A stretch of DNA of 64,000 bases from Caproiciproducens galactitolivorans (GTDB lineage: Bacteria; Bacillota; Clostridia; Oscillospirales; Acutalibacteraceae). Position numbers and translations under genes: made by a program. The notes below the pieces were generated by a model. That model made no database searches. It saw only the letters and a program-made list of their open reading frames with translations, and was not told where the DNA came from. Where the stretch lies: contig NZ_JAPOHA010000007.1 of NCBI RefSeq assembly GCF_026672255.1, positions 127,291-191,290 of the forward strand. Direction: 5' to 3'. Positions 52,914 to 61,401 of the stretch are shown one piece after another; the stretch's first letter is position 1; each line of letters opens with the position of its first letter.

Positions 52914-53807
52914 ATGCATATGAATCATTTAAACGGTATTATTGTAAAAGGGATTGGCGGCTTTTATTATGTGGAAGCCGCCGATACTCTCTATGAATGC
53001 AAAGCCCGGGGGTTGTTCCGTAAGAAGAAAGTGACGCCTTATGTAGGCGATCATGTTGTTATTCGTCTGGAAGACGACGGGACAAGCACGATCGAGGAAA
53101 TCCTGCCGCGTAAAAATTTCCTCATCCGCCCGCCGATCGCCAATATTGACCAGCTTATTCTGGTTGTATCGGTCTGCGAACCTTCTCCGAGTACGCTGAT
53201 TATGGATAAGACCATTGCGGCGGCGGAAGAAAAGGGGATCGAACCGGTTCTTGTCATATCCAAAACCGATTTACAGGACTGCGAATGGCTGATGGATATC
53301 TACCGGACTACGGGTATTCCGCTGCTTACGATCTCCTCCGTTACCGGCGAGGGCGTTGACGCGGTTCAGAAACGGCTCCGGGGGAAAATCTCCGCGTTTA
53401 CCGGCAACTCCGGCGTGGGAAAAACTTCCCTCCTCAATCAGATCGACAGCAGGCTCCATCTTCAAACCGGCGAAATCAGCCAGAAACTCGGACGCGGCCG
53501 GCATACAACAAGGCAGGTGGATTTGCTGAAACTGAGCAAGGAGACCTATGTTGCGGACACGCCCGGGTTTTCCGCCATCAGTCTGGAACGGTGCGACCTT
53601 ATTAAAAAAGAAAGGCTTCCCTATTGCTTTCGCGAATTTATTCCTTTTTTAAATCAATGTAAATTTACAACCTGTTCGCATACCTGTGAAAAAGGCTGCG
53701 CCGTATTACAGGCTGTGGAAGACGGCATCATCAGTAAATCCCGCCACGAAAGCTACGTAGCAATGTATCAGGAAGTGAAGGATTTAAAGGAATGGAACCT
53801 CAAATAA
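52914..53807 (+). CDS. rsgA: Ribosome small-subunit GTPase RsgA (CpgA)
   Basis: Circularly permuted GTPase that checks late 30S assembly. The 297 residues have an OB domain (about 1-70), then the permuted G domain with G4 first (VISKTDL), G1 later (GNSGVGKTSLLNQI, about residue 163), and GRGRHTTRQ and DTPGFS. The C-terminal zinc domain has CKFTTCSHTCEKGCAV. Two ATGs (52914 and 52920) are possible starts with no good ribosome site, so translation is probably coupled to prkC, which ends one base earlier. In Bacillus rpe follows; here thiN does, overlapping by 16 bases. Confidence 0.95.
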   Translation: MHMNHLNGIIVKGIGGFYYVEAADTLYECKARGLFRKKKVTPYVGDHVVIRLEDDGTSTIEEILPRKNFLIRPPIANIDQLILVVSVCEPSPSTLIMDKTIAAAEEKGIEPVLVISKTDLQDCEWLMDIYRTTGIPLLTISSVTGEGVDAVQKRLRGKISAFTGNSGVGKTSLLNQIDSRLHLQTGEISQKLGRGRHTTRQVDLLKLSKETYVADTPGFSAISLERCDLIKKERLPYCFREFIPFLNQCKFTTCSHTCEKGCAVLQAVEDGIISKSRHESYVAMYQEVKDLKEWNLK

Positions 53808-54421
53808 AAAAATGTATTATTATCGGCTCTGCGCCCGGAAGCCGTATTCCGGACGGCATCGACTTCGATAACTCTTATGTAATCTGCGCCGACGGCGGAC
53901 TGGATATTGCAAACCAGAACCATATTGTTCCGGACTTGTTAATCGGCGATTTCGATTCTGTAAAAGGGGACTTGCCACGGGACGTTGAAACCATCCGGCT
54001 TCAAAGGGAAAAAGATGATACGGACATGATGGCGGCCATACGGGAAGCCCTGCAAAGGGGATATAACGAATTTACCCTTCTTTGCTCCGTCGGCGGACGC
54101 ATGGACCACTCCTACGCAAACCTCTGCGCTTTGCAGTATCTTGTTTCGCAGGGATGCCGGGCGGAAATTGCGGAGGATAAATGCCGTGTATTTCTTTTAA
54201 ACGGAGGCAGGTTAACCCTGCGCGATTTAAAGGGCAGTACGGTATCGGTATTCCCGTTCGGTTCCGCTTTTTGCACCGTCAGTTATGTGGGAATGAAGTA
54301 CCCGCTCCGAGACGCCTGCATTTCCTCGGTAAACCCGATCGGAATCAGCAATATAATCCTTACGAACCGGGCGCAGGTGATTGTTCACAGCGGATACGCC
54401 CTAATTTTTTTACTTTCATAA
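53792..54421 (+). CDS. thiN: Thiamine pyrophosphokinase
   Basis: Makes thiamine diphosphate from thiamine and ATP. The 209 residues carry ICADGGLDIANQ (about residues 30-42), PDLLIGDFDSVKGD (about 48), the Asp pair EKDDTDMMAAIREAL (about 73-87) and SVGGRMDHSYANLCAL (about 101). The C-terminal thiamine-binding beta domain ends in the last 70 residues. It overlaps rsgA by 16 bases with AAAGGA upstream. In this gene order it leads into the small ORF and spoVM, as in Bacillus. Confidence 0.94.
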   Translation: MEPQIKKCIIIGSAPGSRIPDGIDFDNSYVICADGGLDIANQNHIVPDLLIGDFDSVKGDLPRDVETIRLQREKDDTDMMAAIREALQRGYNEFTLLCSVGGRMDHSYANLCALQYLVSQGCRAEIAEDKCRVFLLNGGRLTLRDLKGSTVSVFPFGSAFCTVSYVGMKYPLRDACISSVNPIGISNIILTNRAQVIVHSGYALIFLLS

Positions 54422-54504
54422 GTGAACCAAATTCTTCATGGATGAATATACTGGGATATAGGAAACGATAAAGTACTATTCTAAAATGATGGTTGGTGAC
54501 GGCG

Positions 54505-54669
54505 GTGAGCTGCAATTGCGGAAGAAATAGGTGCCCAACAGGACAATTAGCGGTTGCTTTCGGGCTCGGTCTGGCTGTCTCTTGTTTTTGCCCAACGGGA
54601 TTAATCCTGTTCATAGTAGCGATCATACTGATCGTATTAGGGGTCACACTTTTAAGGTGTGGAACATAA
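54505..54669 (+). CDS. Small Cys-rich one-helix membrane protein upstream of spoVM, function unknown
   Basis: A 54-residue ORF starting at GTG 54505 (an in-frame GTG three codons earlier is possible). It opens with MSCNCGRNRCPTGQLAV, which holds three Cys, and continues into a strongly hydrophobic stretch (about residues 15-50) long enough for one long or two short helices, with the CFCP motif inside it. It ends in LLRCGT, again with a Cys. No family is recognised, although tiny Cys-bearing membrane proteins near spoVM are a pattern I recall from other Clostridia. The ribosome site is weak (GGTTGGTGA). It lies 15 bases before spoVM, so a sporulation-membrane role is plausible but inferred. 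Confidence 0.6.
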   Translation: MSCNCGRNRCPTGQLAVAFGLGLAVSCFCPTGLILFIVAIILIVLGVTLLRCGT

Positions 54670-54684
54670 TGGGAGGTCTTTATT

Positions 54685-54765
54685 ATGAAAGTAGTCGTTG
54701 TCAGGAGCTCCAAATTCTGGGGATTTGTACTTAGAAAGGTATTCCATATTAAAAAAGAAGAATAA
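54685..54765 (+). CDS. spoVM: Stage V sporulation protein M (coat-anchoring peptide)
   Basis: A 26-residue amphipathic peptide that recognises the convex forespore membrane and anchors SpoIVA. The sequence MKVVVVRSSKFWGFVLRKVF and its HIKKEE tail match the SpoVM pattern of Clostridia: a basic start, a central amphipathic helix with Lys/Arg and Phe/Trp, and a charged end. It has the same 26-residue length as the Bacillus peptide. GGGAGGT stands 7 bases before the ATG. Its place after thiN and before spoIVA supports the call. It is easily missed because it is so short. Confidence 0.9.
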   Translation: MKVVVVRSSKFWGFVLRKVFHIKKEE

Positions 54766-54774
54766 ACAATGAAT

Positions 54775-54806
54775 GCCGGCTGCTGTAGCAGCCGGTAATT
54801 TTTTGC
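54775..54806 (+). terminator. Terminator after spoVM
   Basis: A stem CCGGCTGC/GCAGCCGG with a 4-base loop, followed by AATTTTTTG, lies 10 bases after the spoVM stop. Confidence 0.88.
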
Positions 54807-54874
54807 GCTGTTGAGCATAAATCGTACAAGATTAGAATAACAATTAGGTAGAAACAGGAAAAGGAGAGAGCCCT

Positions 54875-56407
54875 ATGGATTATATGCTTAGCCGTGAGGC
54901 ATTGGCAGCGAATGAAATGATTTATGACGGCTGCCAGGAGCAGCCGGTAGATCTTGACATTAACCTGCCGGATTACTGCCCCGATATACAACGCATATTA
55001 AAATGTCAGGTTTATCCCCGCATTGCTTCCCGCAGTATTACGGGAGACCGGCTGGAGCTCGACGGAAATTATACGCTCAACATACTTTACCTTGATTCCG
55101 GTGGCATGGCCGTTCGCTGCTATGAAAGCAACCAGTCTTTTTCCACTGTCATTAATTTGAAGCAAAATGCTGATAACGCGCAGATTCATGCGTTTACCCG
55201 TGTAGAATATATCAACTGCCGCGCAACCAGTCCCCGCCGGCTCGATATTCACGGATCGTTTTCCGTATGCGCCAAAGTGACCGCCCAAATGGAAAATGAA
55301 GTGGTTTCGAATATTGACGGCGAAGGGGTCGAACAGCAAAAAAACAAGGTCGCGCTGAACAAAGTAGCCGGATTCAAGCAGCAGCAATTTAACGTTGACG
55401 AAGTTTTGGAGCTTGGGCAGGGAAAACCCGCCGCCGATAACATCGTGCGGACGGACGCCTTTGCTACCGTGCAGGATTACAGCGCCGTCGCCAATAAGCT
55501 GATGGTGAAAGGCGAAGTCTGTATTAAATTCGTATATTCGTCCGCCGACGACGAAATGGCCCTTGAAGTCATGGAATACGCAATCCCGTTCAGTGAATTG
55601 CTGGACTGCGACGGGATAAGCGAAAACTGTGCCTATAATGTCCAACTCAGCGTAGCCGGATTGGACGCACAGATTAAAAACGATTATTCCGGCGATCAGA
55701 CGTATTTCGAAGTGAACGCAAAAGTACTTGCCAGCGCCACGGCTTTTGAAAATACGGAAGTAAACCTTGTATCGGACGCTTATTCGAAGCTGTGTGAAAT
55801 GAATATCAATTACAAGCAGAAAGCGATCGATAACCTGCTTGAATTTGTGAACGACACCTATATTCATAAAGCAACGGTTCCGCTCGATGACACGCCTGTT
55901 TCGAAAGTCATTGATATCTGGAATGAAATGAACACGGTTTCCGCCGACTATGTAAACGGAGAAATCCAGTACAAAGGCAAAATGAATGTCTGCGTTCTGG
56001 CTCGGAACACGGAAAACAAGCCCGTCTATTTTGAGCGTATGCTGGATTTTGATTATTCCCGCCCCTACCCCGGAGCGGACAACACCAAATGTACCGCAAC
56101 CATGACGGTAGCCGGTATAAGCTACCGTATTACAGGCAGCGGAATCGATGTGAAGGCCGAATTAAAGTTGAATACGGGAGTATACAACCAACTGAACCTC
56201 AAAGTCATAACGGACGTTACAGCCGATGAAACCAAACCCAGGGCGCAGGACAAATCCGCAGCGCTCAGTATATACTACGCGGATGCAGGCGAGAACCTTT
56301 GGAACATTGCACGGGAATACGGCACCTCCGTTGATGCGATTAAGCTGGAAAATGATCTTGCCGGTGATTTCGTTGAGAACAGGGGGATGCTGCTGATCCC
56401 AATGTGA
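54875..56407 (+). CDS. DUF3794 (SPOCS) and LysM domain protein, sporulation-related
   Basis: A 510-residue protein with DUF3794/SPOCS-type repeats (the region opening QPVDLDINLPDYCPDIQRIL and a second unit near residues 170-270) and a C-terminal LysM domain (about 463-508; AGENLWNIAREYGTSVDAIK). DUF3794 proteins are spore-linked in Clostridia and LysM binds peptidoglycan, so it may sit in the spore cortex or coat. It has no signal peptide, as expected for a protein acting in the mother cell. GGAGAG precedes the ATG. Its position between spoVM and spoIVA fits a coat-assembly role; the exact partner is unknown. Confidence 0.88.
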   Translation: MDYMLSREALAANEMIYDGCQEQPVDLDINLPDYCPDIQRILKCQVYPRIASRSITGDRLELDGNYTLNILYLDSGGMAVRCYESNQSFSTVINLKQNADNAQIHAFTRVEYINCRATSPRRLDIHGSFSVCAKVTAQMENEVVSNIDGEGVEQQKNKVALNKVAGFKQQQFNVDEVLELGQGKPAADNIVRTDAFATVQDYSAVANKLMVKGEVCIKFVYSSADDEMALEVMEYAIPFSELLDCDGISENCAYNVQLSVAGLDAQIKNDYSGDQTYFEVNAKVLASATAFENTEVNLVSDAYSKLCEMNINYKQKAIDNLLEFVNDTYIHKATVPLDDTPVSKVIDIWNEMNTVSADYVNGEIQYKGKMNVCVLARNTENKPVYFERMLDFDYSRPYPGADNTKCTATMTVAGISYRITGSGIDVKAELKLNTGVYNQLNLKVITDVTADETKPRAQDKSAALSIYYADAGENLWNIAREYGTSVDAIKLENDLAGDFVENRGMLLIPM

Positions 56408-56461
56408 GTTTTACAAGGTAAACCGCTCATAAAAAAATTCTCTGCCTGAGGGGGAGGTAAA

Positions 56462-57940
56462 ATGGAAGAACGCAATATTTACAGTGATATTTCCCAGCGT
56501 ACAAACGGCGACATTTACATAGGGGTGGTAGGACCGGTTCGAACCGGAAAATCCACTTTTATAAAAAAATTCATGGACGCCGTTGTAATTCCCAATATGG
56601 AGTCCAATTACAGGCGCGACCGGGCAATTGACGAAATGCCGCAGTCTGCCGCAGGCCGCACAATTATGACAACGGAGCCGAAATTTATTCCGGAGCAGGC
56701 CGTAACAGTGAAAGTCGACGACAGCGCCACCTTCTCGGTGCGCATGATCGACTGCGTCGGCTACATCGTTCCAAGCGCGCTCGGCTACATCGAGGATGAT
56801 ATGCCCCGGATGGTCATGACGCCGTGGTATCAGGAGCCGATTCCCTTTAATATGGCCGCGGAGCTCGGCACGAAAAAGGTGATCACCGAGCATTCGACAA
56901 TCGGCCTGGTGATTACAACCGACGGCAGTATCAGCGACATTCCCCGCGAAGAGTACGAAGAAGCGGAGGAAAGGGTCGTCAATGAGCTGAAGGAAATCAA
57001 TAAGCCGTTTATCGTCCTGTTGAACTGTACGGAGCCGAGATCCAATTCCGCGGCAAACCTGTCGGCGCAGCTTCAGGAGAAATACGGGGTTCCCGTCCTT
57101 CCAACCAACTGTCTGGAACTCGAAGAAGCGGAAATCCGCAATATCCTTTCCAAAGTTTTGTTTGAGTTCCCGGTAAAATCCATCAAGATTGAAATGCCGC
57201 GCTGGATTTCGAGCCTTGAAAAAAACCATTGGCTGCGTTCCGCCGTTTACGGTACGATCCAGAATTCAGCTTCGAAGATTTCCAGAATCCGCGAGGTCGG
57301 TTCGATCATCGATGATATTAAAAATTGCGAATTTGTCAGCGGGGCCAATACGATATCCATTGATTTGGGAACCGGGTGCGCCCGATTATCCGTATCCCTG
57401 AATCAGAATCTTTTCTATAAAATTCTGGGTGAAAAAACAGGAATTGAAATCGAGGATGAAGGCAGTCTGCTGGACAACATCCTGAAGCTTGCGAAAATCA
57501 AAGAGCAGTTCGACCGGATTAAAGACGCCTATCAGGATGTTCAGGAAAACGGATACGGCATTGTTATGCCGAATATGGAAGAGCTTTCGCTTGAGGAGCC
57601 GGAAATCATCAAACAAGGCGGCAAGTACGGCATCCGCCTGAAAGCGGCCGCGCCGTCCATCCATATGATGAAAACAAGGATTACCGCGGAACTGACGCCG
57701 ATTGTCGGGTCCGAGCAGCAGTCACAGGAGCTGATTACCTATCTTCTCAAAGAATTTGAAGAAAGTCCGTCCAAAATATGGGAATCCAATATTTTCGGCA
57801 AGAGTCTGCACGAGCTGGTGAATGAGGGGCTTCACAATAAATTATACCGTATGCCTACGGATGCACGTGATAAAGTACGCGAAACGATTGAGCGCATTAT
57901 TAATGAAGGCTGCAACGGCCTGATATGCATTATTTTGTAG
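56462..57940 (+). CDS. spoIVA: Stage IV sporulation protein A (coat-assembly ATPase)
   Basis: An ATP-hydrolysing cytoskeletal protein that polymerises on the forespore surface and forms the base of the coat. The 492 residues have the Walker A GPVRTGKSTFIKKF (about residues 23-36), the switch region ending DCVGYIVPSA and a long helical C-terminal half that ends in the conserved region used to bind SpoVM. GGGGGAGG precedes the ATG. In Bacillus spoVM and spoIVA are far apart; here they are separated only by the DUF3794/LysM gene. It is followed by a strong terminator. Confidence 0.97.
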   Translation: MEERNIYSDISQRTNGDIYIGVVGPVRTGKSTFIKKFMDAVVIPNMESNYRRDRAIDEMPQSAAGRTIMTTEPKFIPEQAVTVKVDDSATFSVRMIDCVGYIVPSALGYIEDDMPRMVMTPWYQEPIPFNMAAELGTKKVITEHSTIGLVITTDGSISDIPREEYEEAEERVVNELKEINKPFIVLLNCTEPRSNSAANLSAQLQEKYGVPVLPTNCLELEEAEIRNILSKVLFEFPVKSIKIEMPRWISSLEKNHWLRSAVYGTIQNSASKISRIREVGSIIDDIKNCEFVSGANTISIDLGTGCARLSVSLNQNLFYKILGEKTGIEIEDEGSLLDNILKLAKIKEQFDRIKDAYQDVQENGYGIVMPNMEELSLEEPEIIKQGGKYGIRLKAAAPSIHMMKTRITAELTPIVGSEQQSQELITYLLKEFEESPSKIWESNIFGKSLHELVNEGLHNKLYRMPTDARDKVRETIERIINEGCNGLICIIL

Positions 57941-57947
57941 TACGGAA

Positions 57948-57983
57948 AAATGATTCGGTTAAAACGAACCGAATCATTTTTTT
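57948..57983 (+). terminator. Terminator of spoIVA
   Basis: A perfect 12-bp stem AATGATTCGGTT/AACCGAATCATT with a 5-base loop and seven T residues, 8 bases after the stop codon. Confidence 0.92.
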
Positions 57984-57984
57984 G

Positions 57985-58013
57985 TTGATAAATCTGTCAC
58001 AACCCCTTATAAT
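57985..58013 (+). promoter_or_regulatory. SigA-type promoter of nfnAB
   Basis: TTGATA (57985-57990), a 17-base spacer and a perfect TATAAT (58008-58013) lie 39 bases before nfnA, directly after the spoIVA terminator. Confidence 0.82.
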
Positions 58014-58052
58014 ATAAGTATATTGAAACTCTGAAAGTAAGGAAGTGTATTC

Positions 58053-58901
58053 ATGTTTAAGATTGTCGAAAAGCGCATATTGAATGACTCTATGACTTTG
58101 ATGGCAGTTGAAGCGCCATATATTGCAAAAAAGGCGAAAGCTGGCCAATTCATTATATTGCGCGTAAATGAATTTGGGGAAAGGATTCCTTTAACCGTCG
58201 CGGATTACGACCGGGAAAAGGGAACCATCACCATCATTTATCAAAAGGTCGGGAAAACCACCCTGATGCTTGATCAGTTAAATGTGGGCGATGAGATTCT
58301 TGATTTTATCGGGCCTCTGGGAAAAGCTACCGAGCTGGAAGGCTATAAAAACGTAGCGGTAATCGGCGGCGGCGCGGGCTGCGCAATCGCTTATCCGCAG
58401 GCAAAAGCACTGCATAGCATGGGTACGAAGGTTGATATGATCGCCGGTTTCCGCAGTAAGGATATTATTATCCTGGAAGACGAGATGAAGGCGGCAAGCG
58501 ATCGTCTGATGATTACCACGGATGACGGCTCCAACGGCAACAAGGGCTTTGTAACCGACGCTCTTCGCAAAAATATTGAAGAAGGCACAAAGTATGATCT
58601 GGTGATTGCAATCGGGCCGCTCGTCATGATGCGTGCAATCTGCAATCTTACAAAGGAATACAATATTAAAACGTTAATCAGCATGAACCCCATCATGATT
58701 GACGGCACCGGCATGTGCGGCGGCTGCAGACTCACCGTCGGCGGCAAAACCAAATTCGCCTGTGTGGACGGACCGGACTTCGACGGTCACGAGGTTGATT
58801 TTGATGAGGCGATTAAACGGTCAAGAACCTATGCCGATTTGGAAAAAGAAGCGACACGCGAATATAACTGTCGTTTGATGGAGGGTGCGAACAATGCCTA
58901 A
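58053..58901 (+). CDS. nfnA: NADH-dependent ferredoxin:NADP+ oxidoreductase subunit A
   Basis: FAD and 2Fe-2S subunit of the electron-bifurcating NfnAB transhydrogenase, which couples NADH and reduced ferredoxin to NADP+ reduction. The 282 residues are a ferredoxin-reductase fold like the dihydroorotate dehydrogenase electron-transfer subunit. An FAD-binding loop is near RIPLTVADYDREKGTIT, the NAD site is GGGAGCAIAYPQAKAL, and the C-terminal 2Fe-2S Cys set is in DGTGMCGGCRLT and KFACVDGPDF. It has its own promoter and overlaps nfnB by 8 bases. Homologues with sulfide dehydrogenase activity exist, so the exact reaction is inferred. Confidence 0.92.
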   Translation: MFKIVEKRILNDSMTLMAVEAPYIAKKAKAGQFIILRVNEFGERIPLTVADYDREKGTITIIYQKVGKTTLMLDQLNVGDEILDFIGPLGKATELEGYKNVAVIGGGAGCAIAYPQAKALHSMGTKVDMIAGFRSKDIIILEDEMKAASDRLMITTDDGSNGNKGFVTDALRKNIEEGTKYDLVIAIGPLVMMRAICNLTKEYNIKTLISMNPIMIDGTGMCGGCRLTVGGKTKFACVDGPDFDGHEVDFDEAIKRSRTYADLEKEATREYNCRLMEGANNA

Positions 58902-60291
58902 TATGTCACCAGTAAAAACGCCGATGCCGGAACAGGAGCCGAACATCCGCAATAAGAACTTTGAAGAGGTTTCCCTCGGCTATACGGACGAAATGGCTGT
59001 TCAGGAAGCCCAGAGATGCTTAAACTGCAAAAACAAACCCTGTGTAAACGGATGCCCCGTAAGCGTTCGTATTCCTGAATTTATTAAATGCGTTTCCGAA
59101 GGCGATATGGAAGGCGCTTATAAATTAATTAAGTCCACAAACTCCCTTCCGGCCGTTTGCGGACGTGTCTGCCCGCAGGAATCCCAGTGCGAGCAGAAAT
59201 GCGTGCGCGGTATTAAGGGCGAACCGGTTGGAATCGGCCGCCTGGAGCGTTATGTAGCCGACTGGCACATGAAGCACGGCGCTCCGGAAAAGTTTGAAGT
59301 AAAATCCAACGGCCACAAGGTCGCCGTAATCGGCGCCGGCCCCGCCGGACTGACCTGCGCCGGGGACCTCGCTTCCATGGGCTATTCCGTAACGGTTTAT
59401 GAGGCTCTGCATACCGCCGGCGGCGTGTTGATGTACGGTATTCCGCAGTTCCGTCTTCCGAAGGAAATTGTTCAGAAGGAAATCGACGCGCTGAAGGAAA
59501 AGGGTGTTGAAATTCAGACCGATATGGTAATGGGCAAGGTGCTTTCCGTGGACGAGCTGTTTGAAATGGGCTTTGAGGCCATTTTCATCGGGACGGGCGC
59601 GGGCCTGCCAAGCTTTATGAATATCCCCGGCGAAGGCCTGGTCGGCACTTACTCTGCCAATGAATTTTTAACCAGAGTAAACCTGATGAAAGCGTACCTT
59701 GACGGATATGACACGCCGATTATCCGCCCGAAGAACGTCGCTGTCGTGGGCGGCGGCAACGTTGCAATGGACGCCGCAAGAACGGCAAAGCGGCTGGGCG
59801 CGGAAAATGTATATATTGTTTACCGCCGCGCCGAAGAGCAGATGCCTGCGCGTAAGGAAGAAATTCACCACGCCAAGGAAGAAGGAATCATCTTCAACCT
59901 CCTGCGCAATCCCGTTGCGATCCACGGCGACGAAAACGGCAGGGTAAAGGCAATTGAATGCATCGAAATGGAACTGGGTGAACCGGATGCTTCCGGCAGA
60001 CGCAAGCCGGTTGCCAAGGAAGGCTCGAATTTTGAAATCCCGGTTGACTGTGTGGTTATGGCAATCGGAAATTCGCCGAACCCGCTGATCCGTTCCACAA
60101 CGGAGGGCTTGGAAGCGAACAGCCACGGATGTATTGTCGTAGACGATGCCACGATGGCAACCACCCGCGAAGGCGTTTACGCCGCGGGAGACGCCGTCAG
60201 CGGCGCCGCAACGGTTATTCTGGCGATGGGCGGCGGAAAAGAAGCCGCGCGTTCCATTGACGAATATATCAAGTCGAAAGAATCCAAATAA
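58894..60291 (+). CDS. nfnB: NADH-dependent ferredoxin:NADP+ oxidoreductase subunit B (glutamate synthase small-chain-like)
   Basis: Carries two 4Fe-4S clusters, FAD and the NADP(H) site of NfnAB. The 465 residues begin with the Cys sets CLNCKNKPCVNGCPV and CGRVCPQESQCEQKC. VAVIGAGPAGLTCAG (FAD, about residue 145) and VAVVGGGNVAMDAART (NADP, about 284) follow, and AAGDAVSGAATVI near the C-terminus. It resembles GltD, but there is no large GltB subunit here, which favours NfnB. I chose the ATG at 58894, inside the end of nfnA, with GGAGGGTG upstream. A terminator follows 8 bases after the stop. Confidence 0.93.
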   Translation: MPNMSPVKTPMPEQEPNIRNKNFEEVSLGYTDEMAVQEAQRCLNCKNKPCVNGCPVSVRIPEFIKCVSEGDMEGAYKLIKSTNSLPAVCGRVCPQESQCEQKCVRGIKGEPVGIGRLERYVADWHMKHGAPEKFEVKSNGHKVAVIGAGPAGLTCAGDLASMGYSVTVYEALHTAGGVLMYGIPQFRLPKEIVQKEIDALKEKGVEIQTDMVMGKVLSVDELFEMGFEAIFIGTGAGLPSFMNIPGEGLVGTYSANEFLTRVNLMKAYLDGYDTPIIRPKNVAVVGGGNVAMDAARTAKRLGAENVYIVYRRAEEQMPARKEEIHHAKEEGIIFNLLRNPVAIHGDENGRVKAIECIEMELGEPDASGRRKPVAKEGSNFEIPVDCVVMAIGNSPNPLIRSTTEGLEANSHGCIVVDDATMATTREGVYAAGDAVSGAATVILAMGGGKEAARSIDEYIKSKESK

Positions 60292-60298
60292 TCCCTAA

Positions 60299-60324
60299 CC
60301 GCCGCTTCATGCGGCGGTTTTTTG
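60299..60324 (+). terminator. Terminator of nfnAB
   Basis: A perfect 7-bp GC stem CCGCCGC/GCGGCGG with a 5-base loop and six T residues, 8 bases after the stop codon. Confidence 0.93.
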
Positions 60325-60396
60325 TTTGTCCCGTCATCTTCTGTATTTCTCGTTCATATGATTATTGGGGACAGAAATCATAAAGGAGGAATAACA

Positions 60397-60801
60397 TTGG
60401 GTGAGTATAATGAAAACGGCTATGAAAATAGAGAGAAAAGGCAAAGCAAAAAGGCAAAAATCGTCAGCACGCGGCTTTTAACGATCATTCAGATCACCGT
60501 GTGTTCCGTTGTCCTGTTGACCGTCGTTTTCATACGACTGTTCGGCGGGAATGCGTACATGGCTGTAAAAAATTGGTATCGGCAGAATCTTAATAATTCG
60601 ATCGTGGCCGAAGAGGATATCGAAAATATCAAGCATTCGGTCGTGGAGTTTTTCCCTCCGGTTTCCAGTTTACTGCCGAATTCCGGCACATCGTCCGCAG
60701 CAAGTGAACAGCCTAAGAGCAGCCGTAGCATAGCTTCTCAAGCGGCCTCCCAGCAGCCGTCCGGCTCTCCGGCAGATTCTGCTTCCCAAAAAGCCGGATG
60801 A
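60397..60801 (+). CDS. One-helix membrane protein preceding the M50 protease, possible SpoIVFA analogue
   Basis: A 134-residue protein with a basic cytosolic N-terminus (EKRQSKKAKIVSTR), one transmembrane helix (about residues 28-48) and an extracytosolic part with VVEFFPPVSS. It ends in a Ser/Gln/Ala-rich disordered tail (about 90-134). The start is a TTG at 60397 with AAGGAGG 7 bases upstream; the frame runs 25 codons further into the nfnB terminator, which is not coding. Its stop overlaps the ATG of the M50 protease by 4 bases. In Bacillus SpoIVFA is a membrane partner of the SpoIVFB protease; position and topology suggest an analogue, but no sequence similarity is claimed. Confidence 0.7.
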   Translation: MGEYNENGYENREKRQSKKAKIVSTRLLTIIQITVCSVVLLTVVFIRLFGGNAYMAVKNWYRQNLNNSIVAEEDIENIKHSVVEFFPPVSSLLPNSGTSSAASEQPKSSRSIASQAASQQPSGSPADSASQKAG

Positions 60802-61400
60802 TTTCCTTCACAATTCATAACTGCCGTATTACCGTCGGCTTTCTGTTTCTGGCCGTTTTCACTGTATTTTTACTGTACGATACCAGTAATACGGCTGTGT
60901 TCTGGATCCTGGCGGCAGCGGTTCACGAAGCCGGACATATTCTCGTTATGCATGCATACGGCGCCGCGCCTGTACAAATGAAATTTACGCCGTTTGGAAT
61001 CGACATCATCAAACCGCCGCAGCTTTGCAGGGGATACGGACGTGACGCGCTGATTTCCCTCGCCGGCCCGGGGGCGAATTTCGTCTGCGTTTTGCTGTGT
61101 TATTTATTCAATAATAAAATTTATTCGAGTTTTCTTTTCGCCAACCTTGTTTTGGCGGTATTTAACCTGCTGCCGATTGAACCGCTGGACGGCGGTCAGG
61201 CGCTCTATTCCATTCTCTGCGCGAAATACCGGTCGGATCAGTCGCTGAAAATTGTTTCCGTCACTTCCTTTATCGTTGTAACGCCTCTTGCAATCGTCGG
61301 CTTTTTGGTTCTCTTTCGGTCCCGCGGCAACTATTCCTTGTTTGCCGTATGTGTTTATTTGATCTTCCTCCTTCTTTTTAAAAAGGGAAGATATGAATGA
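60798..61400 (+). CDS. SpoIVFB-like M50 intramembrane metalloprotease
   Basis: A 200-residue membrane protein with the zinc motif AVHEAGHILVMHAYG (HExxH, about residue 43) and the second motif FNLLPIEPLDGGQALY (about 124), whose Asp completes the zinc site. About six hydrophobic segments are visible. This is the form of SpoIVFB, the protease that cuts pro-SigK in the mother cell. It lacks the CBS domain found in some S2Ps, and a sporulation use is inferred from context, since spoIVA and spoVM lie nearby. Translation is probably coupled to the upstream membrane protein by a 4-base overlap. Confidence 0.85.
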   Translation: MISFTIHNCRITVGFLFLAVFTVFLLYDTSNTAVFWILAAAVHEAGHILVMHAYGAAPVQMKFTPFGIDIIKPPQLCRGYGRDALISLAGPGANFVCVLLCYLFNNKIYSSFLFANLVLAVFNLLPIEPLDGGQALYSILCAKYRSDQSLKIVSVTSFIVVTPLAIVGFLVLFRSRGNYSLFAVCVYLIFLLLFKKGRYE

Positions 61401-61401
61401 T

